DNA from: an uncultured Coriobacteriia bacterium
GTDB taxonomy: Bacteria; Actinomycetota; Coriobacteriia; Coriobacteriales; QAMH01
DNA length: 64,000 nt
NCBI GenBank assembly: GCA_959608885.1
Contig: CAUHSG010000007.1
Span: 1 to 64,000 of the forward strand
Direction: 5' to 3'
Below, one piece after another: positions 27,494 through 34,572 of the stretch. The notes beneath the pieces are model-generated. The model saw only the letters and a program-made list of their open reading frames with translations, made no database searches and was not told where the DNA came from. Numbering within the stretch: the first letter of the stretch is position 1; each line of letters begins with the position of its first letter. The position numbers and the translations under genes were made by a program.

Positions 27494-28777
27494 TTACGAA
27501 TCGCCTATCGCGAGTCCGTACGTGCGGCTTGTCTTCAGGTCAGTGACGATTTCGTTAGCGCGCACGATGAAGCGCGATGCGGTCTGCACCGCCTGCGGTC
27601 CGCAAATCTCGACAAGAAGCTGCGCATTGTTCCAGCAATCGCACAGCTCGCCGAGCTTATCCTGCACGGCCTTGGCGCGCATGTTGGTGCTACCGGCGTT
27701 GTCAGGCAGACAATCCGCAAGCTCGCGCGTCACGTAGCGCAGTGCCTTGGCCTGCTTGCGCACGTCATGCACGGACTCCTGATCGTCATAGTCGACGCGT
27801 GCCATCTCCGCCTCATATGCCGCACGCATCTCGTTCACACGCTCGACAAGCTCGTCTGGCTCAAGACCGCACTGCCAGACAGACTTGCGCCACGGAAGCT
27901 CTTTGACGCGCTTGACGATGCGCTTGAGCGAGCGCTGCGTTGCCTCGGAGCCAAATTGCTCGATGAACGCCTCGCGTTCTTCCGAGCACTCCGCGCGAAC
28001 CATGCCGGCCTCGTCCGTTTGCGGATCGAGCGCGGCAAGCAACATGTCAAGCTCGCGAATACGCGAAGTGGGGTCCTGGAGCTTCTTGATCGCGCGCATC
28101 TCCCTCTTGAGGGCTCCGCGCTTGCAATGTGGCATGAGAAAGCCGAGTAGCGAACGCGTCACACGCAACGAGATGCGGTATTGATGAAGCGACTCGGGAT
28201 CATCGGGATTCTCGAGCAGCTGCGCCGTACAACGCTCGATGCGCTTGACCGCGTCGGAAAGCCCGTCCTCCACGTTGACGAGAGTCTGCCAGTTCTCGGC
28301 ACACGGGCCCTGCGCGAACCACTCCAGGCGAGCACCGGCCAGCGTCGCGACACCTCCGGTCTCGAACGCGAAGGCCGCCATCGCGCCTGGCTTCATGGAC
28401 TGCAGCATGCCACCAAGCCGTCCGCATAGCTCCTCCATGAACGGATTGTGCCCCACGGCGATGACGCACCCCGTCTCTTCGACGAGTTCGGCCTCGAAGC
28501 GCTCGACATCCTGGGCGTAGAGCGACTCCTTGACCTCGATGCCATCGATGCCAAGCACGCGTGCGATGACCTCGGCCGTCTGCAACGCGCGCAGGGCCGG
28601 GCTACTCCAGACCTTCAGGTCTGCGACAGGGACATCCTCCACCAATCGCAGCGTCACGGGAAAGCGCGCCTCGATGCTGCGGCGACCCGCGCGCGTAAGC
28701 TGACGATCCCTATCGGCGAGCTCGAGAGCGTGTGTCTGCGTCTTGGCATGTCGCACGAGCACCAGCTTGGAAACCAT
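27494..28777 (-). CDS. SixA-type histidine phosphatase fused to a CHAD domain
   Basis: 427 residues. The N-terminal 150 residues are a SixA-like phosphatase: LVRHAKT at 6-12 with the catalytic His, and AVGHNPFMEEL carrying the second His. From about residue 175 a CHAD domain follows (LHQYRISLRVTRSLL, SVHDVRKQAKALRY), a His/Arg-rich helical fold that binds inorganic polyphosphate. The fusion suggests phosphatase activity targeted to, or regulated by, polyphosphate. GGGGAGGGG precedes the ATG, and no polyphosphate kinase is in the window. It lies 27 bases downstream of the small membrane gene (28805-29206). Confidence 0.88.
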   Translation of the reverse strand: MVSKLVLVRHAKTQTHALELADRDRQLTRAGRRSIEARFPVTLRLVEDVPVADLKVWSSPALRALQTAEVIARVLGIDGIEVKESLYAQDVERFEAELVEETGCVIAVGHNPFMEELCGRLGGMLQSMKPGAMAAFAFETGGVATLAGARLEWFAQGPCAENWQTLVNVEDGLSDAVKRIERCTAQLLENPDDPESLHQYRISLRVTRSLLGFLMPHCKRGALKREMRAIKKLQDPTSRIRELDMLLAALDPQTDEAGMVRAECSEEREAFIEQFGSEATQRSLKRIVKRVKELPWRKSVWQCGLEPDELVERVNEMRAAYEAEMARVDYDDQESVHDVRKQAKALRYVTRELADCLPDNAGSTNMRAKAVQDKLGELCDCWNNAQLLVEICGPQAVQTASRFIVRANEIVTDLKTSRTYGLAIGDS

Positions 28778-28804
28778 GTAACCCCTCCCCGCAACTGACG
28801 TCGG

Positions 28805-29206
28805 TTACAACGCCTCGGGATCTTCGCGTTTCAAGATGAAATGGTAGATGATGAGCACAATGCCCTCGACAGCTGCGGCAATAAGCGCGATGGCGATGAC
28901 CATGTGCGCGTACAGGTACATGCGCGCGAGCGCCGCACCTGTAATGACGAGGATCGCACCGATGACGACGGCAAGCGGAATATAGCTCTTGCCCTTGCCG
29001 GGATCGCAGGACACGGCGTACCCCGCCAGGGCAAAGACCACGGCCGACAACCCGGAGAACCAGGTGACTGACGCGATGACCGTGCCGATTTCCTGCACCT
29101 GCATGAGGAGGCTGAACCCGCACGCCGAACCACCGATGCCCGCGACGATCACCGAGATGATGCGTGTGAGAATCTGCCTCTTGGAAAGTCGATACTCGTT
29201 ACTCAT
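28805..29206 (-). CDS. Uncharacterised four-span membrane protein
   Basis: 133 residues with four hydrophobic segments (about 11-32, 40-65, 75-92 and 98-122) and a charged C-terminus KREDPEAL. No family recognised. No Shine-Dalgarno sequence is visible before ATG 29206. It lies 18 bases after the GNAT-PhnP gene, so it may be translated as part of that operon. Confidence 0.65.
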   Translation of the reverse strand: MSNEYRLSKRQILTRIISVIVAGIGGSACGFSLLMQVQEIGTVIASVTWFSGLSAVVFALAGYAVSCDPGKGKSYIPLAVVIGAILVITGAALARMYLYAHMVIAIALIAAAVEGIVLIIYHFILKREDPEAL

Positions 29207-29224
29207 ACGGCATATACTACCAGC

Positions 29225-30454
29225 TTATAGCGTGAACTGCATGCCGTCTTCTGCCACGATGACGCGCCCATCGAACTGCTCGGCGTATCGGTATATCTCG
29301 TCGATCTCGTTCACGTTCGGCTCGCACATGTGCGGGGCGAGATGCGTGAGGTATACGTGGCCTGCATCGAGGATGTCAATGCCCTCGTGCACGGTCTGAC
29401 GCACGTCATGGTGCGAACGAGCCGTACCGTGGTTCTCCCAGAAGGTCGAATCCATGACGAGATTGTCCACGCCCCTGAGAATCTCGATGACCTCTGGTTT
29501 GAGATCGCTCGTATCGGGTGCGTAGAAGGTGCGCCGTCCTTGCGGTGTCGTGATGAGATAGCCGAAGGTGCCAGGTGCGTGTCTGAGCGGCAGCGCCTGG
29601 ATAGTCATTCCATCCACCTCGCGTATGTCGTACTCACCCATCACGTCCAGAGCGAAGCAGTCGTCCATGTAGGCGTATTCCTTGAGCGTCTCGGCAATTG
29701 CGTAATCGCTCGCGTGGAAGGGCAGCGTGCCCATGAGATAGAGACGTATGTAGTACTCGAGCTCGCCCAAGCCACCCATGTGGTCGTAATGGGCATGGGT
29801 GAGGAAGAAGTCGTTGATGACGTCGATGCCCTCGCGATTGAGCTGATGGCGTACGTCGGGAGGGGCGTCAACGAGTGTCGTCCCGTGTCCTCGCAGGACG
29901 GCACCCGTGCAACCGCGGCGCTTGGCAGGATCCTTGCGTGCTGCCTCGCAAGCCGGACAATGGCAGAAAAACGCCGGCACGCCGCAACCGGAGCTCGTCC
30001 CCAAGAAGGTGAAGGTACGCTCGATGGGGAGCGAGCGGAACGGCAGCGGCCCGCAGTTGGCCTTGTCGGGACATGCGTCACACTCAGCGCGATACTCGGG
30101 AGCGATCGCGTCCCAACCGCAGCGCTCGAAGCCGCAAGACAGGTAGAAGGGCTCGATCTCGCCGCGAGCGACCAAGCGCAGATCGGGATGCAGATGCAAC
30201 GCGTCCTTGAGCAGCGCTCGTCCCACGCCCTTGCCCTGCACGACGTCGAAGACGACGATGGGGCGCACGTTCCACGAGCCATCGCTACCCTGCTCCAGGC
30301 GACAGGCTCCGTACATCGTGTTGTCCGGCGTCACGGCGACACGCACGTTCTCGGGACTCTGCAAATCGCTAAAGCCCTCGACCGAAAACAGGTACCGGAT
30401 GAGGTCCATATCCGCCTCGACGCAATCGCGGATATGGTATTCGGGTGCGATCAT
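29225..30454 (-). CDS. GNAT acetyltransferase fused to a PhnP-like MBL phosphodiesterase
   Basis: 409 residues from ATG 30454 (GAAAGGA upstream); the longer frame is arginine-rich noise. Residues 1-110 are a GNAT domain (VVFDVVQGKGVGRALLKDAL for acetyl-CoA binding). The rest is a PhnP-like hydrolase: LGTSSGCGVPAFFCHCPAC with the extra Zn-binding Cys set, then LTHAHYDHMGG and YLTHLAPHM. PhnP opens cyclic ribosyl phosphates in phosphonate breakdown, and PhnO is a GNAT, but no C-P lyase genes are present. Its start overlaps the flavin reductase stop (ATGA), implying translational coupling. Confidence 0.82.
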   Translation of the reverse strand: MIAPEYHIRDCVEADMDLIRYLFSVEGFSDLQSPENVRVAVTPDNTMYGACRLEQGSDGSWNVRPIVVFDVVQGKGVGRALLKDALHLHPDLRLVARGEIEPFYLSCGFERCGWDAIAPEYRAECDACPDKANCGPLPFRSLPIERTFTFLGTSSGCGVPAFFCHCPACEAARKDPAKRRGCTGAVLRGHGTTLVDAPPDVRHQLNREGIDVINDFFLTHAHYDHMGGLGELEYYIRLYLMGTLPFHASDYAIAETLKEYAYMDDCFALDVMGEYDIREVDGMTIQALPLRHAPGTFGYLITTPQGRRTFYAPDTSDLKPEVIEILRGVDNLVMDSTFWENHGTARSHHDVRQTVHEGIDILDAGHVYLTHLAPHMCEPNVNEIDEIYRYAEQFDGRVIVAEDGMQFTL

Positions 30455-31005
30455 GCGCTGAATCCTTTCTCGAAGTGCCCAAAGTGACCGCGCTGCCCCA
30501 TGAGCAGCGCCGAACATGGCTCGAGCTTGCCGTTGCCATCGAGCTCGCCGCGCGTCTCGGCGACGAGTGTGCGCCCGATGAAGAGTTCGTGATCGCCATG
30601 CACTTGCGATTCCACCAGCTCGCATTCTATCCACGAGATGGCCTGTCCGATACGGATGGCGTCGATGCGCGTAGCCGGAAGCGTCATGAGCCCCGCTTCG
30701 GCGAAGCGATCCTCGACACCGTGCTTCTTGCCGCATGTCATCGCAACGCACACGGCATCCTCGTCGGCGCCGAGCACGTTCACGACGAAGCTTCCCGACT
30801 CGCGCATGGCACGCGCGGTCTGCCCGCCGGGACGAATGGCGACGGCGATGAGGCTCGGCTCGTGCGATATGGGCATGGCCCACGCAATGGTCGCGACCTT
30901 GTCAGCGCCCATGGCATCACGTGCCGTAACAAGTGTCACGGTCGAGGGAATGAGCAACGTGGCGATCTCGTTGCCGGTAAGCTCGCTCAAGCTCTCGTCC
31001 ATCAT
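30451..31005 (-). CDS. Flavin reductase-like FMN-binding protein
   Basis: 184 residues of the flavin-reductase-like split barrel: STVTLVTARDAMGADKVATIAWAMP, PGGQTARAMRESGSFVVNVL and LFIGRTLV. It is likely an FMN-binding NAD(P)H oxidoreductase or electron carrier in the cytoplasm. GTAGGAGACC precedes the ATG. It overlaps the next gene by 4 bases. A 31-bp perfect hairpin separates it from the upstream DUF169 gene. Confidence 0.85.
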   Translation of the reverse strand: MMDESLSELTGNEIATLLIPSTVTLVTARDAMGADKVATIAWAMPISHEPSLIAVAIRPGGQTARAMRESGSFVVNVLGADEDAVCVAMTCGKKHGVEDRFAEAGLMTLPATRIDAIRIGQAISWIECELVESQVHGDHELFIGRTLVAETRGELDGNGKLEPCSALLMGQRGHFGHFEKGFSA

Positions 31006-31021
31006 GGTCTCCTACCCACCG

Positions 31022-31091
31022 ATGAGGCAAATGGACAGGGCAAATGTCTCACGATTCCCGGTGAGACATTTGCCCTGTCCATTTGCCTCAT
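31022..31091. repeat. 31-bp perfect inverted repeat (TGAGACA/TGAGGCA hairpin)
   Basis: 31022-31052 is the exact reverse complement of 31061-31091, with an 8-nt loop. Arms contain ATGAGGCAAATGGACAGGG and end in TGTCTCAC. Two more half-copies (TTTGCCTCAT and TTTGTCTCATTT) follow to 31121. It fills the gap between the stop of the DUF169 gene and the start of the flavin reductase. Confidence 0.85.
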
Positions 31092-31126
31092 TTGCCTCAT
31101 CCTGTCCATTTGTCTCATTTACGCAC

Positions 31127-32107
31127 CTACATGATGGGCGGCACGTAAATCTTCATGCGGGACTGCGGGATGGCGCGCTTGGCGAGCTCCCGGCAACCCT
31201 CGACAATAGTATCGAGCCGGTTTGCCGGCACGCCCATGTACATCATATCCTCGCCGATATCGCTCGAGGCACGACCACCATAGCAGCCAAACGAGATGTT
31301 CGGCTCATCGTTCATGAGCGGCAGCAGCGTTGCCTCCACGCATTGCGCATTGAAGCCCGACGCGTGGAAGTCGTGTCGATGCCCGTCGAAGTACGACATG
31401 CTCATCGACAGCCACATCATCTGCTCGGGTGTGCCCGTGAAGACGATGACCTCGGGATGGCGCGTGCATGCGCCAAGCGGTTGCACGAGGGTGGCGCGCT
31501 TGGAGTTGGGCGGTAACGTGGGACGCTCAGCTACCATCTTGGCCGCGGCCTCGGCGTCCACGACCTTATGGAAGAGCACGTAGATCTCGCCGGTGGCAAG
31601 CTTGTCGGGCACGCCAGTCATACCGAAGATTGAGGTGCCATCAGGGCAGGCATGGCAATGCGGCGGCATGAGTATCGATGCACCGCGCCGCGCCGCGTTC
31701 ATGCTCTGGCAATAGCGCAACTTCTCGGTGGGCATGGGTACGTCGGGCAGCGGCTCATCGATGTCGATGAGACCGACGGCCACCGGATGCCAGCGCAGGT
31801 CGAGCGCTTCCATGATGGCCTTCTCCGCCTCGGCGTAATGACACTGCTCCTCGGCGCTGATAGGCTCGGCGCGTTCCTCGCCGGCATACGGGTCGAAGGC
31901 CTCGGCGCCGGGCAGCGACTTGATCACGATGGCGCGCTGCGGGCACTGGCCCGAGCAGGTCGTGCAGCCGACGCACGCCTCCATGTCGACGGCCTTCGGC
32001 ATGCCGTTACCATTCACCTCGAGACAGTACTGCGGGCAGAACGCCACGCATAGGCCGCAGGCAACGCAGCGATCCGCATCGTGTATGAACTCGTAGTCAG
32101 CGCTCAT
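31127..32107 (-). CDS. 4Fe-4S ferredoxin fused to a DUF169 domain
   Basis: 326 residues. The first 60 carry two 4Fe-4S motifs (CVACGLCVAFCP and CVGCTTCSGQCP), as in 2[4Fe-4S] ferredoxins. The remainder (HPVAVGLID, LRYCQSM, GCYGGRASSDIGEDMMYMG) fits DUF169, a cysteine-containing domain of anaerobes with no settled function. It probably passes electrons in the local Mo/radical SAM pathway. AGGAGC precedes ATG 32107, 18 bases after the radical SAM gene. Confidence 0.85.
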   Translation of the reverse strand: MSADYEFIHDADRCVACGLCVAFCPQYCLEVNGNGMPKAVDMEACVGCTTCSGQCPQRAIVIKSLPGAEAFDPYAGEERAEPISAEEQCHYAEAEKAIMEALDLRWHPVAVGLIDIDEPLPDVPMPTEKLRYCQSMNAARRGASILMPPHCHACPDGTSIFGMTGVPDKLATGEIYVLFHKVVDAEAAAKMVAERPTLPPNSKRATLVQPLGACTRHPEVIVFTGTPEQMMWLSMSMSYFDGHRHDFHASGFNAQCVEATLLPLMNDEPNISFGCYGGRASSDIGEDMMYMGVPANRLDTIVEGCRELAKRAIPQSRMKIYVPPIM

Positions 32108-32125
32108 GGGCTGCTCCTTGTCGCA

Positions 32126-33433
32126 TTAGGCAGTGGGGCCGGTTCCCCACATCTCGTAGATACGCTCACCGGCGGAATTCGTCATCTGGTAGCTGCAAAA
32201 CGGAATCACGCGCCCGTCCTTCATCGCCACCGTCATCGAGCATTCCGCCATGCGCTCGGTCGTTGTCGTCATCGCGTCCATGTAGTTCATGATGATGACG
32301 CTGATGCCGCGATAGAGGTTGACGCCCTTTTTGTAGAGGATGTCGGGCAGCACCGAGCCCTGTGGGGATGTCGGGTCGTAGTACTGCATGTACTCCTCGC
32401 TCGACAGGCCGCGCGTGGCCGGGATATAACCGCCGTTTTCATCCGGCATGAGGAAGGTGCCCGTGTCGCACAGCGGATGCGAGCACCCGAGCGGCATGAT
32501 GTCTGCGACCTTGATGCGCCCATCGGTCTGCTCCTCGAGCGCGTAGATGGTGTCGCCGGCCGTGTACGGCGCGTACTCGCTCGGCTCGAAGCGCCCCGAA
32601 GTGAACGCGGGCTGCAGCGCAACGCCAATCACCACATCGGAGTTCTCCCAGGCAAAGTCGATGACCTCGCCGACGCGATCGTCGTTCACGCCCTTGACGA
32701 TGGTCATGCACAGCACGACCTGAATGCCCACCTCGCGGCAGTTCTCGATGCATGCCATCTTGTCAGCGAGCATCGCGGCCTTGCCGCATATGGCCTCATA
32801 GGGCTCCTCGTCAATGCCATCGAAAGAGAGGTAGATGCCGGTGATGCCCGCATCGACAAGCTCCTGCAGGTACTTCTTCGAACGACCGATGACGATGCCG
32901 TTCGTGTTGATCTCGATGCCGGTGAAGCCGTGGCGACGCGCGCACATGACGATCTCGGGCAGGTCGCTGCGCACCGTGGGCTCGCCGCCGGTAATCTGCA
33001 ATCCCGTTTCGGGGCCAACCTTCTCGGCGAGCGTGGCGATGAGCCCCTCGATCTCGCCGAAGGTGATGCCATCGCTCGGGAAGTCGGCGCTCATGAAGCA
33101 CACGGGGCACTTCGCGTTGCAACGGCGCGTGACCTCGATTTCCACCAAAGTGCCACGGCGTAGATGGCGCTTGCACAACCCGCAACTCTTGGGGCATTCG
33201 TCGTCGATGGGATAGTCGCGGCACTTGGGAGCCGTCGGCGCGACGCGCATCGAACGCAGCCACTCGTAGTGCTCGGCATCTGGCCACACGTAGGTGACGG
33301 TCTCGCCGTGCTCGGGGCACGTGCGCGTCATCCAGACCTTGCCGTCGCCGTCCGCGTAGATATCCGCCTTCAGCTGCGTCAGGCAATGTGGGCACAGCGC
33401 ATGCGCCGTATGGAGAGTTCGAATTTTAGTCAT
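32126..33433 (-). CDS. Radical SAM protein with N-terminal zinc-ribbon-like segment
   Basis: 435 residues. The radical SAM cluster motif CNAKCPVC lies at C105/C109/C112, followed by QITGGEPTVR and NTNGI. An N-terminal LCPHC...CPEHG segment (about 14-43) and CPKSCGLC precede it, a layout remembered for archaeal MJ0619/Tes-type enzymes and related uncharacterised proteins; the actual reaction is unknown. AAGGTGACC precedes ATG 33433. It follows the 182-bp palindromic element that ends the DUF2064 gene and is read with the DUF169 ferredoxin. Confidence 0.87.
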   Translation of the reverse strand: MTKIRTLHTAHALCPHCLTQLKADIYADGDGKVWMTRTCPEHGETVTYVWPDAEHYEWLRSMRVAPTAPKCRDYPIDDECPKSCGLCKRHLRRGTLVEIEVTRRCNAKCPVCFMSADFPSDGITFGEIEGLIATLAEKVGPETGLQITGGEPTVRSDLPEIVMCARRHGFTGIEINTNGIVIGRSKKYLQELVDAGITGIYLSFDGIDEEPYEAICGKAAMLADKMACIENCREVGIQVVLCMTIVKGVNDDRVGEVIDFAWENSDVVIGVALQPAFTSGRFEPSEYAPYTAGDTIYALEEQTDGRIKVADIMPLGCSHPLCDTGTFLMPDENGGYIPATRGLSSEEYMQYYDPTSPQGSVLPDILYKKGVNLYRGISVIIMNYMDAMTTTTERMAECSMTVAMKDGRVIPFCSYQMTNSAGERIYEMWGTGPTA

Positions 33434-33466
33434 AGGTCACCTTATAAAAGTCCTTTTACCTACGAA

Positions 33467-33648
33467 GGTAGCTCTTTTTTCAAACAATTGCGAAGCAGGA
33501 AATGCTTTTCGCGAGGCGTCCTTGCGAGGACTGTCTGAGCGGGCGGTTTCTGCCCGCGAGTTTCCCTAAAGGGACTAGCTTCGCGTCGCCGCACGCAGCC
33601 GAGCGAAAAGCATTGACGGGTGCGGAGCCTGTTTGAAAAAGAGCTACC
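33467..33648. repeat. Nested palindromic element between DUF2064 and radical SAM genes
   Basis: 182 bp with outer arms GGTAGCTCTTTTTTCAAAC (33467-33485) and its near-complement (33631-33648, one T shorter), and inner 12-bp arms AATGCTTTTCGC (33501-33512) and GCGAAAAGCATT (33603-33614). The centre holds a GCGGGC hairpin and a 38-bp core (33556-33593) identical to bases 16948-16985 reversed. The right outer arm contains the stop codon of the DUF2064 gene. Confidence 0.8.
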
Positions 33649-34567
33649 GAAGTATCCCTTCGGTCTCCTCCGGCTCGTGCGCAGGTGCGTCGGCGCCGTC
33701 CTCCACGTCATCCAGATACTGACGCGGATCGTGGTTCTCGTTGGGCGCGGCATGCGGCTTGAGCCCGAGGAAGTCGGCCCATTGCAGGACGCGCTTGGGC
33801 ACGTAAATGCCCGTCTGATACTCCGATGCCGTGCGCAGCGCACGAGCGCACGACAGGCAGTGCGCCAGGTCCTCGACCTCGTCAACATCAGCGACAGGTG
33901 CGAGGTACGCGTTGGGGATGCCCTCCTCGACAAGTTTCTCGACGTATCCGTCGAGCGCGGGCCTGCCGGTCATGTTGTAGTAGATGCCCTGGTGGTTGAT
34001 AGGCGTGTCGAAGTTGAAACCCACGAGCGAGGTGCCACACTCCTGGCACGGTGCCTGCACGAAGCCGGGCGTGCCAAGCACCTCAGCGAAGTAGATGAGC
34101 CACTGAAATGCCTGGGTCACATGTGCGCGCGGCAACGTCGGGATATCGGCGCCGATGGAGACGATTGCCTCGTAACCCTGGTCGAAAATCTCCTTAAACG
34201 CCATGTCGAAGTGATCGTCGAAGGTGGCACCGCGGTCGTGCATGTAGTGAATCTCGCGCGGCCACTGTCCGATTTCCTCGATCGTCTCCTTCATGAGGGC
34301 GACATTCTTCTCTGGCGTCGTCGAGATGAAGAGGTCGTAGCTGCGCTCCGGCGCGCTCGGGTCGGCCTCGCGCTCCTCGCGATTCAGCGCCTCGAGATCG
34401 TCCATGCACCACATCGCAAGCTCGGTCACATCCCACAGGCTACGCTTGAAGAACTGGGCCGCTTGCTCCTGCGTGAAGCCGCCACCACGTTCGATGGTGA
34501 GACGCGTCTTGACCAGACCTGGAATCGGCGGCTTGGAGAAGATGAGAATCGCGTATTTCTTCTGCAT
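33644..34567 (-). CDS. DUF2064 glycosyltransferase-fold protein
   Basis: 307 residues from ATG 34567 (MQKKYAILIFSKPPIPGLVKTR), typical of DUF2064, a GT-A-like nucleotidyl/glycosyl transferase family often found near radical SAM genes. IVSIGADIPTL corresponds to the nucleotide-binding DxD-like region. GAAGGAG lies within the end of the upstream Mo-oxidoreductase gene, whose stop is 5 bases away, so the two are coupled. The C-terminal 30 residues are acidic and the stop lies inside a palindromic repeat, so the original end may have been altered. Confidence 0.83.
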   Translation of the reverse strand: MQKKYAILIFSKPPIPGLVKTRLTIERGGGFTQEQAAQFFKRSLWDVTELAMWCMDDLEALNREEREADPSAPERSYDLFISTTPEKNVALMKETIEEIGQWPREIHYMHDRGATFDDHFDMAFKEIFDQGYEAIVSIGADIPTLPRAHVTQAFQWLIYFAEVLGTPGFVQAPCQECGTSLVGFNFDTPINHQGIYYNMTGRPALDGYVEKLVEEGIPNAYLAPVADVDEVEDLAHCLSCARALRTASEYQTGIYVPKRVLQWADFLGLKPHAAPNENHDPRQYLDDVEDGADAPAHEPEETEGILR

Positions 34568-34572
34568 GGGTG

